A stretch of DNA of 54,715 nucleotides from Bacillota bacterium (GTDB lineage Bacteria; Bacillota; Clostridia; Lachnospirales; Lachnospiraceae). The stretch is from NCBI GenBank assembly GCA_023399455.1, contig JAEWPN010000017.1, positions 1-54,715 of the forward strand. The letters run 5' to 3'. Below the pieces are notes generated by a model. The model was not told where the DNA came from, ran no database searches, and saw only the letters and a program-made list of their open reading frames with translations. The position numbers were made by a program, and so were the translations under genes. Positions within the stretch are counted from its first letter, which is position 1; every line of letters begins with the position of its first letter. Shown here piece after piece: positions 35,317-43,438 of this stretch.

Positions 35317-36753
35317 TTGACTATAGATGAACTAAAACAATTGATTTACAAAGGCGAAAAAATAGATGTGGAATTTAAACGTTCAAGAAATGATATAACA
35401 AAAGATGTTTATGATTCTGTCTGTTCATTTAACAATCGTAACGGCGGACATATTTTTCTAGGGGTATTGGATAATAAAGAGATTCTTGGCGTAGAATCAA
35501 ATGCTATAGATAAAATGCTTAAAGATTTTACTACGGCAATTAACAATGCCAATAAAATTTATCCACCACTCTATCTGACTCCAGAAGTTTATGAAATAGA
35601 ATCTGGAATGAAAATTATTTACATCAGAGTTCCTGAAGGAGGTCAAGTTCGAAGACACAACGGAATTATCTGGGATAGAACTTATGAAGGTGATATTGAT
35701 ATTACCCAAAATGAAGAATTAGTATATAAAATGTATGCTAGAAAACAGGGAAGTTATTATGTTAATAAAGTATATCCTGGATTAGGGATGGAATTTCTTA
35801 ATGCAGATTTGATAAAACGTGCCCGCAAAATGGCAACAGGGCGTGTTGATAATCACCCTTGGGTAACAATGAATGAGGAAGAAATATTACGCAGTTCAGG
35901 ATTGATTCTGACAGATATGGAAACATACAAAGAGGGAATAACATTAGCGGCAATTCTGTTATTTGGTAAAGATACGTCTATTATGTCTGTAATGCCACAG
36001 TTTAAGACAGATGCAATTTATAGAGTTGAAAATGTGGATCGTTACGATGATCGTGATGTAATTATAACCAATTTATTAGACAGCTACGATAGGCTTATGG
36101 AGTTTGGTAAAAAACATTTGAATGATGTATTTGTGCTGGAAGGAATTCAAAGTGTTAGTGCAAGAGATAGAATATTACGTGAAGTTGTTTCTAATATTTT
36201 AGCGCATCGTGATTATTCAAGTGGATTTCCTGCTAAGCTGATTATTGAGAAAGATAAAATTTATACTGAAAATAGCAATCTTGCACATGGAATAGGAGAA
36301 TTGAGACTTGATAGATTTGAACCATTTCCTAAGAATCCGCCAATTTCTAAAGTGTTCCGTGAAATCGGACTTGCTGATGAATTGGGTTCAGGAATGAGAA
36401 ATACCAATAAATATACAAAACTATATTCTGGAGGAACGCCATCGTTTGATGAAGGTGATGTTTTTAGAATAACGATACCTTTAAAAAATATTGCAACTTC
36501 AAAAGTAGGACCAGGAAAGGAACATGTCGGTCAAAATGTCGGTCAAGATGTCGGTCAAAATGTCGGTCAAGAGGAAGAAGCATTGCAGGAATTGATTGTA
36601 AAATTAATAAAAGAAAATAGTAAAGTAACAAAAAAACAAATTGCTAAAGAAGGTTCGGTAAGTGAAAAGACTGTTGAAAGACAGATGAAAAAGATGACCA
36701 ATGTCAAATATATTGGAAGAGGACATAGTGGACACTGGGAGATAGTGGACTAA
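35317..36753 (+). CDS. AlbA_2/Schlafen-type putative ATP-binding regulator
   Basis: A 478-residue protein. Residues 1-125 form an AlbA_2 (Schlafen) domain (GEKIDVEFKRS, then NRNGGHIFLGVLDN). The middle has an HATPase-like region with LADELGSGMRNTNKY. VGQ repeats occupy about 404-418, and a C-terminal winged helix (KENSKVTKKQIAKEGSVSEK) ends it. It starts at TTG 35317 after GGAGGTGAT. Such proteins are common in defence islands and may regulate or sense nucleic acids. It lies 30 nt after mcrC. Its role here is unproven. Confidence 0.8.
   Translation: MTIDELKQLIYKGEKIDVEFKRSRNDITKDVYDSVCSFNNRNGGHIFLGVLDNKEILGVESNAIDKMLKDFTTAINNANKIYPPLYLTPEVYEIESGMKIIYIRVPEGGQVRRHNGIIWDRTYEGDIDITQNEELVYKMYARKQGSYYVNKVYPGLGMEFLNADLIKRARKMATGRVDNHPWVTMNEEEILRSSGLILTDMETYKEGITLAAILLFGKDTSIMSVMPQFKTDAIYRVENVDRYDDRDVIITNLLDSYDRLMEFGKKHLNDVFVLEGIQSVSARDRILREVVSNILAHRDYSSGFPAKLIIEKDKIYTENSNLAHGIGELRLDRFEPFPKNPPISKVFREIGLADELGSGMRNTNKYTKLYSGGTPSFDEGDVFRITIPLKNIATSKVGPGKEHVGQNVGQDVGQNVGQEEEALQELIVKLIKENSKVTKKQIAKEGSVSEKTVERQMKKMTNVKYIGRGHSGHWEIVD
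36524..36571 (+). repeat. Four 12-bp tandem repeats inside the AlbA_2 gene
   Basis: ATGTCGGTCAAA/G repeated four times in frame encodes alternating NVGQ and DVGQ units. Copy number could change by slippage without shifting the frame. Confidence 0.85.
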
Positions 36754-36767
36754 TAAATTATTGGATG

Positions 36768-36797
36768 TTGAGAAAATAAGAAGTAAATAAATATAAC
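36768..36797 (+). promoter_or_regulatory. Possible promoter of the helicase-DarT-ARH cassette
   Basis: TTGAGA (36768-36773), an 18-bp spacer and TATAAC (36792-36797), in the 97-bp gap before the helicase gene. It suggests the cassette is separately transcribed. Confidence 0.45.
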
Positions 36798-36850
36798 TTT
36801 GGTAACTATAAGAAAGAGTATACTTAAGCTTAATAAAGGGGGACATTAAG

Positions 36851-38284
36851 ATGGCATTGCCTACACCAAAAGGAATTCAAGTTGAGGTTTTAGATTTAAA
36901 GCCAAATGGACATAATGTGGTTTTAGGAACAGCAGGTAGCGGAAAGACAACATTAGCAATATATAGAGCAATATATTTGGCTAGTCTTGATAAAAAAGAA
37001 AAGGTCATGTTAGTCACATTTAATACAACATTAGTAAAATATTTGGATGCTATTATTGGCGGAAAAGTACCAGCAAATATCCATGTAAGAAATTATCATA
37101 AGTTTGCAAGGGGTTATTTGGATAGTAAAGGAAAAATGCCAAAATGGAATGGCATTGTTTCAGGTATGGAAGATGGAGATAATAAAAAACTTTTATTCGT
37201 AAGAAAATCAATAAAAAATGTAATTGATAAAAATGGATCAAATGGTACTTTGGCAAGAGATGAGAATGTTTTTTTGGAGGAAATAAACTGGATTGAGAAA
37301 ATGGGAATTAAATCACTTGAAGAGTATGAACAAGTAGAACGTATAGGGCGAATGGATACAAGAATTAAGAGAGAAAATCGAAAATATTTCTTTCTTGTGT
37401 ATCAAGAGTATATAAAGGTGAGAACTGACGAAGGTTTCATGTATGATTGGGAAGACTTAGCACAATCGGTTCATGAAGAATTGTTAGTTGATCAGGAAAA
37501 TAGAATGTATAAACATATCGTTGTAGATGAAGGACAAGATTTATCCCCTATGATGATAAAATCTTTAATTCAAGCAATTCCAAGCGATGGTTCATTTACA
37601 TTTTTTGGAGATGTTGCACAGCAAATATATGGTTCTCGTTTGTCATGGAGAGAGGCGGGACTGAGTATAGAAAAAAATAAAATTTGGAGATTTGATCGAA
37701 ATTACAGGAATAGTAAGGAAATTGCCAAATTTGCAATTACAATATCAAATTCGAAATATTTTGACAACCAATCGGATTTAGTAGAACCAATTTTGCCAAC
37801 AGCATCATCTCCACTTCCAGCGGTAGTTAGATTTTATGATGAGTCTAAGGAATTAAATTGGATGGTTGAATCAGCTAGTAAAGTATCTCAAAATCAAAGT
37901 GTAGCAATTTTAATGCGAAGTAGAGAATTGGTTGATGAGATTGAAGGATTACTTAGGACAAAAGGGATAATACCACAAGTCCTAAAAAATAAAATGGGCA
38001 TAATGAATGTCGCTGCAGATTTATCAATTGGGACATATCATTCTGCAAAAGGCCTTGAATTTGATACCGTATTTCTTCCATATTGTTCTACAAAGTGTTT
38101 ACCATCAGAAGATAAAATAAAAGCAATGGAGGGCAGAGAAGAAGCTTTAAGAGAAGATGCGAAATTATTATATGTAGCTGTCACACGAGCCAAAAGAGGA
38201 TTGATTATATCATATACAGATAATAAATCGGAATTATTGCCAGAAAAAGACGATGCGCTTTTTGTAGAAAGGGAAATACGATGA
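36851..38284 (+). CDS. UvrD/Rep-like superfamily 1 helicase
   Basis: A 477-residue helicase. Walker A is VVLGTAGSGKTTLA near residue 26 and Walker B is HIVVDEGQDLSP. Motif III-IV residues follow in FFGDVAQQIYG and WRFDRNYRN. Motif V is GTYHSAKGLEFDTVFLP and motif VI is LYVAVTRAKRGL. It is shorter than UvrD, lacking large insertions. AAAGGGGGA precedes the ATG. The ATGA overlap with the DarT-like gene implies obligate co-expression. It could load or unwind DNA so that the partner enzyme reaches single strands. Confidence 0.88.
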   Translation: MALPTPKGIQVEVLDLKPNGHNVVLGTAGSGKTTLAIYRAIYLASLDKKEKVMLVTFNTTLVKYLDAIIGGKVPANIHVRNYHKFARGYLDSKGKMPKWNGIVSGMEDGDNKKLLFVRKSIKNVIDKNGSNGTLARDENVFLEEINWIEKMGIKSLEEYEQVERIGRMDTRIKRENRKYFFLVYQEYIKVRTDEGFMYDWEDLAQSVHEELLVDQENRMYKHIVVDEGQDLSPMMIKSLIQAIPSDGSFTFFGDVAQQIYGSRLSWREAGLSIEKNKIWRFDRNYRNSKEIAKFAITISNSKYFDNQSDLVEPILPTASSPLPAVVRFYDESKELNWMVESASKVSQNQSVAILMRSRELVDEIEGLLRTKGIIPQVLKNKMGIMNVAADLSIGTYHSAKGLEFDTVFLPYCSTKCLPSEDKIKAMEGREEALREDAKLLYVAVTRAKRGLIISYTDNKSELLPEKDDALFVEREIR

Positions 38285-38961
38285 TATATGAAATAAAAAA
38301 GGAAATAGAAGACAGGCAAATAAGTAGATTATGTCACTTTGTCCGTACAAATAAATTATTACATATTTTAAATAATGAAGAAGGAATAAAAGCTGTAAAC
38401 TATATAGATCAAGATGTATTGGTTCAAAACGATACTCAACGACTAGATGGAAGAAAGGATTTTATTAACTGTTCTATACAATTTCCAAACTGGTGGTATT
38501 TGAAAAGGATAAAAGACAACAATCCTATTTTTACTGATTGGGCAATAATTTTTATAGATCCCATTGTTGCTACACTAGAATCCACAGAGTTTTGTGCAGT
38601 TAATGCCGCAAAAAGATATGGAGCTTATATTAAAAAGGGATATAGTGCTTTTTCTGAAATATTTGATGCTCGCGTAGATGGATTTTTACGTCCAACCCAA
38701 ATGTTAAGCAATGCAGCAACAAATGATCAGGCAGAGGTGCTTGTATATGAAAGTATTCCAAGAAAGTATATTACTGGAGTTGCATTTATGGATAAAGAAA
38801 TAGCAAGACAAAAAGTGGTTGAATGGCAGGTTTTGGGGATCACAGATATAGATGTATTTATTGCTCCAGAGTTATTTGTGACTTCAACGAGCAGTAAAAT
38901 ACGTCAAGGTCAAGAACCTTCAATAGAAGAATATATGGAGGATAAAGATGAAACAGACTAA
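38281..38961 (+). CDS. darT: DarT-like DNA ADP-ribosyltransferase (DUF4433 type)
   Basis: A 226-residue putative toxin. The opening SRLCHFVRTNKLLHIL, the NAD-site region NDTQRLDGRKDFINCSIQFP, and NDQAEVLVYESIPRKYITGV match the DarT fold. Glu152 in QAEVLV corresponds to the catalytic glutamate, and Arg54 or Arg58 to the NAD-binding arginine. DarT enzymes attach ADP-ribose to thymidine or guanosine in single-stranded DNA. It overlaps both neighbours (4 nt with the helicase, 14 nt with the ARH gene), as toxin-antitoxin genes do. Substrate not shown by sequence. Confidence 0.75.
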   Translation: MIYEIKKEIEDRQISRLCHFVRTNKLLHILNNEEGIKAVNYIDQDVLVQNDTQRLDGRKDFINCSIQFPNWWYLKRIKDNNPIFTDWAIIFIDPIVATLESTEFCAVNAAKRYGAYIKKGYSAFSEIFDARVDGFLRPTQMLSNAATNDQAEVLVYESIPRKYITGVAFMDKEIARQKVVEWQVLGITDIDVFIAPELFVTSTSSKIRQGQEPSIEEYMEDKDETD

Positions 38962-40531
38962 AAAAGAAAAATATGTAGGAGCAATGTTAGGTGCGGCTAT
39001 AGGAGATGCATTAGGCTGGCCAAATGAACAAAATAGCAAAAATATTAATAGAAAAAATGGGAGTATTAAAACATTTGTTTCATGGATAAGAAAAGGTGGA
39101 GGGCGTTATTGGCCTTATGAAGAGTTTGTTGACGCAGGTGAATATAGTGATGATACGCAGTTATTAATTGCAACTTTAAGAAGTTTATTAAGAGGCAAGC
39201 AGTGGAGTACTTATTATAGACAAGCTGAGTTGCCGGCGTGGGTAAACTATGAAAGAGGTGGAGGTGGTGCTACCAAAAGAGCTGCTAGAAAATGGATGTA
39301 CAATATTTCACCATGGGATGAAGAGAAGAATGATAATTTAGAAATAAAAAATTATTATTTGGCTGGAGGGAATGGTGTGGCGATGAGAATTATGCCACAT
39401 ACCTTTACTAACGAGTATGATGTGGAAAAGGTAATGAAGCAAGTAGTACTAAATGGTATGTATACACATGGACATCCTCGTGCATTGCTAGGTGCTATGC
39501 TCTATGCTTATAGTATTATTAAAATTCTTGTCCAGGATACAACATTAGGATATGGAGAATTAATTGATGTTTTATTGAATGATAAAACTGCATGGAGTAG
39601 ATTGCCAGATGTTAATAATATTAATGTTTGGAAGCAAGAGGCAATAAAATATGCTGGTTACGATTATGATTTAGTTTGGGAAGAATGTGTATATGAAACG
39701 ATAGGGTATTTAAAAATTGCTAAAACAGGATTAGAACAGGGAATTCTTGACATTGGAAATGATACGCTTGAAAAATTAGGTTGTTATAATTCTAAGATTA
39801 ATGGTGCAGGTAATGTTTCTGCTGTTATTAGTTTATATTTGTTTTCGAAATTTGCTTCTGATCCAACAATGTCATTAATTGAATCGGCAAATTTGAAAAA
39901 CTCAGATACAGATACGATTGCATCTATGGTTGGAGGACTTATAGGAGCACTAAATGGACAAGACTGGATACCAATTGAATTAAGAATGGTTCAAGATTTT
40001 GAACTTTTTGACTTTTTAGTAAATCAATTGATTGACAATAAATGTGATATATTAGATGATTCAAAACAATACAAATTATTTAATAATGACCAATTATTAA
40101 ATTTAACAATTGGCGAAAGCACAGAAGCATTACCATTTGGAAAAATCACATTGAAAGAAATTCGAAATGAAAAAGCAAAAGGTAAGGACATGTATGCAAA
40201 AACATATATATGGACAACACAGTATGGTCAAACTATATTTGCAAAGAAAATCGGAAAAGTAGATGTAGATAAAAACTATAAAATTCAAGAACAAAAAGAA
40301 GAAAATTCATCGGTAAGTATGGTAAATAAAGATTCTATTTTACAAATCAAGTCTGTATTGGGAAAGGTATCTGATGCAAATGATTTTGTTGAGATTTTAC
40401 ATTCAATCATGGAGATGCAAGACAAAGGAGGAATTAAAAAAGAAGATGGTGATTTATTGAAAGTTAAGTGGAAAAAGTATAGATTAAGTAAAAAGCAGAT
40501 TGATTCGATAGTAAAGATAATACTTGGCTAG
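38948..40531 (+). CDS. ADP-ribosylglycohydrolase (DraG/ARH family) with extra C-terminal domain
   Basis: A 527-residue protein. Residues about 8-345 are the ARH domain. GAMLGAAIGDALGWP opens it, EYSDDTQ supplies Asp68 and Asp69 for metal, and NSDTDTIASMVGGLIGALNG supplies Asp320 and Asp322. The C-terminal 180 residues are an additional unrecognised region. ARH enzymes remove ADP-ribose, so it is a plausible antitoxin for the DarT-like gene it overlaps. Characterised DarT partners (DarG) instead use macro or NADAR folds, making this pairing noteworthy. GGAGG precedes the ATG. Confidence 0.88.
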   Translation: MKQTKKEKYVGAMLGAAIGDALGWPNEQNSKNINRKNGSIKTFVSWIRKGGGRYWPYEEFVDAGEYSDDTQLLIATLRSLLRGKQWSTYYRQAELPAWVNYERGGGGATKRAARKWMYNISPWDEEKNDNLEIKNYYLAGGNGVAMRIMPHTFTNEYDVEKVMKQVVLNGMYTHGHPRALLGAMLYAYSIIKILVQDTTLGYGELIDVLLNDKTAWSRLPDVNNINVWKQEAIKYAGYDYDLVWEECVYETIGYLKIAKTGLEQGILDIGNDTLEKLGCYNSKINGAGNVSAVISLYLFSKFASDPTMSLIESANLKNSDTDTIASMVGGLIGALNGQDWIPIELRMVQDFELFDFLVNQLIDNKCDILDDSKQYKLFNNDQLLNLTIGESTEALPFGKITLKEIRNEKAKGKDMYAKTYIWTTQYGQTIFAKKIGKVDVDKNYKIQEQKEENSSVSMVNKDSILQIKSVLGKVSDANDFVEILHSIMEMQDKGGIKKEDGDLLKVKWKKYRLSKKQIDSIVKIILG

Positions 40532-40566
40532 TCAACATTATATTTAAATGGGTTTGTGACATTAAT

Positions 40567-40606
40567 ATATTCACCAGTTTCTATGATTATTGAGACTGGT
40601 GAATAT
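40567..40606. promoter_or_regulatory. Strong inverted repeat between the ARH and deaminase-like genes
   Basis: A 15-bp arm at 40567-40581 pairs with 40592-40606, with one G-U or mismatch and a 10-nt loop. No T-run follows, so it may be an operator or transcript-processing hairpin as much as a terminator. Confidence 0.5.
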
Positions 40607-40693
40607 TGATACTTGCTAACAAATATACATAAGCTATTAAAATTAGATATCTGATAAATAAAATTTTGACAATAGATAAAATGTAGGGGGCAT

Positions 40694-42148
40694 ATGATAA
40701 GATTTAATTGGACAGTGTATGAACAGAATTATGTAGAAGAATTTGAAGAAAATACTATTGAACGAAGAAATGATGAGAGAATTGAAACTGATAGGGACTT
40801 TATTGATGATGAATCCAATATACAAAGTTATGCGATTAGTGATTATTTGATTGATGCTTATTATGTAAGTGAACGGTCGAATATGATTAAACAGGGAGAC
40901 TATTATTTAGAACGTGAAGAAGAATATTGTAGAAGATTAAATAGACTATGTGATGATGTGAACTCCTTAATATGGGGAACAAAAGGATTTATAGATTATT
41001 CTAAAAGTTTAAGTGGACATTTAAATGAAGATTATAAGATTGATAGTTTTGCGAATTTTGAAGAAAATGTTTCTGGTTATTTAGACTCACTTTATTCATG
41101 TATAAGAAATGGGTTTAGAAATGATGGTATGGAGGAAAAAAGAGAAATATTTTTCCGAAATATAGTCGAAGAAAGACAGAATTATTTTCGATATAGTTAC
41201 ATTATATTAAGAGAGATACCCATAATAGAAAATTCATATCAACGATATAAAGAAAGATACCTGGAATATCCATACTATGATAGTTATCAGAGGAGAGAAT
41301 TATTTGAAATGATACGTTTGTTGCCAGATAGACTTGGTGGAATTTATATGGAAAGAAAAAATTTATATTTACGCCATAGACATCAAACCCCATGGTATGT
41401 GCCAGCTGAGGGGATACTTTTGGCTTCGATGATTATAAATTCTAATTATTTTGAAAATTATTCATATAGAGTCATTGGTCATGTTCAAAGAGATGCAGAA
41501 AGATATGTAGATATAGTATGTAAGGAAAATTATATTTATAATGATTCGGATTTTTTTAATCAAGTAATTGAATTAGAAAGGCAAGTAGCTGTTGTAAATG
41601 GATTCAAAGCAAAATATGTTAAAAGATCAGGATGTTTTGGCCTTATGTATATTTACGCTTCAAACGGTTCAGTGCCAGAGGAGTACGTCGCATTTAGTGG
41701 GCAAGAAGACTGTCAGAGTTTAGATATACGAAGATATTTTCAACTAAACGAAGATACATGCAGAAACCTAAGTACAGCAATGCAAATGTTAGTTAATGCT
41801 AAATTTCGATCAGCAACTTGGGCAAAAACTACAGATGAAGTTAAATATTATCATGTGTTTGAGGGAAACTTAGCAACTGAAAGTATACGACAACATATGT
41901 TAAGAATTCTGTTAATTAGCGAAAATGACTTAAATGACACTAAAAGAAAATTTGCGTGCTGTGAACGTAAAATATTGGAAGAAATAGGGAATGGGAGAGC
42001 AATTATTACAGGTATAGGTAGTTATTCATTATTTACACGTCATGAGACTTGTAATATATGCAAGTTGGCATTAGGTAATTTTGAAAATCTATACAACATA
42101 CCTCATGGGCTAAATCGCAAATATTATGCAGAAGAATATAATGTCTAG
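40694..42148 (+). CDS. Unknown 484-residue protein with putative C-terminal deaminase domain
   Basis: Most of the protein (1-400) is helical, charged and not recognised. The last 70 residues carry a pattern like nucleic-acid and toxin deaminases. Cys422-Cys-Glu424 (ACCERKILEEI) fits the CxE zinc and proton-shuttle motif. A strand SYSLFTRHE follows, then Cys453-Asn-Ile-Cys456 (TCNICKLAL) fits CxxC. The Glu-to-Cys spacing of about 29 residues is normal for that superfamily. AGGGGG precedes the ATG. It follows the ARH gene after 162 nt and may be part of the same defence unit. Confidence 0.5.
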   Translation: MIRFNWTVYEQNYVEEFEENTIERRNDERIETDRDFIDDESNIQSYAISDYLIDAYYVSERSNMIKQGDYYLEREEEYCRRLNRLCDDVNSLIWGTKGFIDYSKSLSGHLNEDYKIDSFANFEENVSGYLDSLYSCIRNGFRNDGMEEKREIFFRNIVEERQNYFRYSYIILREIPIIENSYQRYKERYLEYPYYDSYQRRELFEMIRLLPDRLGGIYMERKNLYLRHRHQTPWYVPAEGILLASMIINSNYFENYSYRVIGHVQRDAERYVDIVCKENYIYNDSDFFNQVIELERQVAVVNGFKAKYVKRSGCFGLMYIYASNGSVPEEYVAFSGQEDCQSLDIRRYFQLNEDTCRNLSTAMQMLVNAKFRSATWAKTTDEVKYYHVFEGNLATESIRQHMLRILLISENDLNDTKRKFACCERKILEEIGNGRAIITGIGSYSLFTRHETCNICKLALGNFENLYNIPHGLNRKYYAEEYNV

Positions 42149-42178
42149 TATGAAATTACAAGTCTCATAAAAATTTTT

Positions 42179-42427
42179 TTAGTTGAATTCACTCATGGTA
42201 TCCACATAATCTTGCAACCCAGTTTCAGACAATGCAAATTTAGCATAAGTCAATGGTTGCTCCTCAGCCAGATGATACAGATAAACAACATCATTTGGGT
42301 CATCAAACATGACAGTGGAATTGAACTCTTTACAGTGAATAAAGAGAGCAGTACCTGTTCCAGAATTAACTTCCACGGTATCAGTTACTGGATTGTACAT
42401 AGCAAATTGAAAGTTAAAGTCATTCAT
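42179..42427 (-). CDS. Small mobilome protein, DUF6061-like
   Basis: An 82-residue protein of unknown function, start MNDFNFQFAMYNPVTDTVEV. The pattern of a short N-terminal beta region followed by LYHLAEEQPLTYAKFAL resembles the DUF6061 small proteins found on Firmicute elements. AAGGAGAAC precedes ATG 42427. It overlaps the next upstream gene (42420-42785) by 8 nt, so they form a small minus-strand operon at the right end of the element. Confidence 0.55.
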   Translation of the reverse strand: MNDFNFQFAMYNPVTDTVEVNSGTGTALFIHCKEFNSTVMFDDPNDVVYLYHLAEEQPLTYAKFALSETGLQDYVDTMSEFN

Positions 42428-42785
42428 GATGTTCTCCTTTCCAAAGATACTTGGCACCATCAAGCATATCAATAATAGCTTTTAATGCAATCTCATATTC
42501 GGTTTGAAGTGCCGAGATTTCCTCGGATGTTGGAAAAGTAGTTGTAGTATTGCTTGTAAAAGCTGCATGCATGGAATAAAGTTGAAGATATAATTTTCTT
42601 AGGACTTCAACCAAAGGATATATTGTTTCTTTCTTTCCTACAACACAGATTTTATTATAGATGCAAGAACGAACAAAGTAATCTTTCTTCATCATACCGC
42701 TGGCAAGGATACGTGCTTCAATAGCTTTTCGTTCATATTCAGATACCCTAAAACTAATAGTTGGATTTTTATGTTGATTGCTCAT
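42420..42785 (-). CDS. MobC-like ribbon-helix-helix protein
   Basis: A 121-residue protein. The N-terminus NPTISFRVSEYERKAIEARI followed by ASGMMKKDYFVRSCI is typical of the ribbon-helix-helix domain of mobilization accessory and other element-borne DNA-binding proteins. The C-terminal half is helical. No relaxase gene follows it, so it may be a leftover or an orphan regulator. GAAAGGAG precedes the ATG at 42785. Confidence 0.6.
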   Translation of the reverse strand: MSNQHKNPTISFRVSEYERKAIEARILASGMMKKDYFVRSCIYNKICVVGKKETIYPLVEVLRKLYLQLYSMHAAFTSNTTTTFPTSEEISALQTEYEIALKAIIDMLDGAKYLWKGEHHE

Positions 42786-42928
42786 AGCAAACTCCTTTCA
42801 AAAAGTCCCGACAGTGTCGCGATAATTCTCTTTGTAATAGCAATGATTCCTGTGACTCGTAAGCCACAAGGAACAACTGCCTAGTGAATAATAAAAAGTA
42901 GATTATATCAACCTTTAAGCGTTTAAAG

Positions 42929-42950
42929 TCTGCTACTATTTTGCTACTAA
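42929..42950 (+). repeat. Integrase-arm-like repeat, right copy
   Basis: 21 of 22 positions match 15083-15104. It lies 103 bp before the right att core, inside the element. The surrounding gap 42786-43052 has no supported gene. Confidence 0.5.
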
Positions 42951-43052
42951 AAGAACGAAAAACAATGCGGAAAGCGTAACATTTCATAGAATAAATATAC
43001 CAGAAACCGCCATTTATCATTATTTGACGAGCTGTAGTAAAATGCCCAGCAA

Positions 43053-43063
43053 GAGTTTGAATA
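43053..43063 (+). other. Right attachment core (attR)
   Basis: Exact copy of GAGTTTGAATA at 15015-15025, followed by A so that it reads as the codons GAG TTT GAA TAA. A terminator hairpin follows, just as after guaA. Confidence 0.7.
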
Positions 43064-43071
43064 AAAATTTT

Positions 43072-43117
43072 GAGCCCGCAAAGCCTTGTAAAATAAGGAT
43101 TTGTGGGCTCTCTTTAT
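43072..43117 (+). terminator. Terminator after attR
   Basis: GAGCCCGCAAA (43072-43082) pairs with TTTGTGGGCTC (43100-43110), with one G-U. An inner CCTT/AAGG pairing and a short T-rich tail are present. It occupies the position of the guaA terminator relative to the att core. Confidence 0.65.
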
Positions 43118-43121
43118 GTCG

Positions 43122-43142
43122 TTTGGTACTATTTTGGTACTA
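43122..43142 (+). repeat. Integrase-arm-like repeat beyond attR
   Basis: TTTGGTACTATTTTGGTAC-type sequence, related to 15083-15104. It starts 59 bp after the attR core, almost the same distance as the left copy from attL (58 bp). This suggests the left end of a second element. Confidence 0.5.
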
Positions 43143-43225
43143 TGCGGACGTCTATTCTATGAATAAGAAAATCACACTTTTTTGTGCAAAATCACAGATT
43201 TTGTATAAAATTCTTTCGGAAGAGC

Positions 43226-43435
43226 TTAGGCATGTGGCCAAGTAATCTTCCATTCAAAATAATCATTGGCACTAATGGTGCCATCCGCAAGTTCTTTTTT
43301 CTTTGTATTCCATTCTAACAGAAAATCATTTACCAATCCATATTCAAAAGTTAAAGCAACAGGTGCACCTGACGCCATGTACTCATTGTCATTGTAGATC
43401 ATTTTGACATCAGCATCTTTTGTCACGGGTTTCAT
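43226..43435 (-). CDS. Small mobilome hypothetical protein, probably truncated
   Basis: A 69-residue frame starting at ATG 43435 with no ribosome site. It contains YGLVNDFLLEWNTKKKELAD and ANDYFEWKITWP, a pattern I associate with small hypothetical proteins of Clostridia elements. The region upstream of the start belongs to an unrelated fragment on the other strand, so the N-terminus or promoter was probably lost by rearrangement near 43436. Confidence 0.4.
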   Translation of the reverse strand: MKPVTKDADVKMIYNDNEYMASGAPVALTFEYGLVNDFLLEWNTKKKELADGTISANDYFEWKITWPHA

Positions 43436-43438
43436 TAG

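Larger units (their letters stand above)
15015..43063. mobile_element. Integrative mobilizable element at guaA carrying a defence island
   Basis: Bounded by exact 11-bp copies of the guaA end. The left end carries the integrase, repressor, excisionase-like, partition and MobC/MobA modules. The middle is restriction and defence cargo. The right end carries two small mobilome genes on the minus strand. The element is visibly A+T-richer than the flanking core genes. No VirD4 coupling protein, VirB4 ATPase or other conjugation genes were seen, so it is probably mobilized in trans. No replication initiator was recognised. Confidence 0.8.

Noticed and set aside
36524..36571. 12-bp repeats as a CRISPR or regulatory array
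   Set aside because: They are in frame within a coding sequence, contiguous and lack spacers.
15015..43063. Interpretation of the element as a prophage
   Set aside because: No capsid, terminase, tail or lysis genes are present; relaxase and MobC indicate a mobilizable element.
15015..43063. Interpretation of the element as a self-transmissible ICE
   Set aside because: No VirD4, VirB4 or other conjugation proteins were recognised between the att cores.
15083..43142. The repeats at 15083, 42929 and 43122 as a CRISPR array
   Set aside because: Only three copies, far apart, with no spacers and no cas genes; their distance from att cores suits integrase sites.
42769..43245. Short open frames on both strands around attR
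   Set aside because: They overlap the att core, the terminator hairpin and arm-like repeats and lack ribosome sites.
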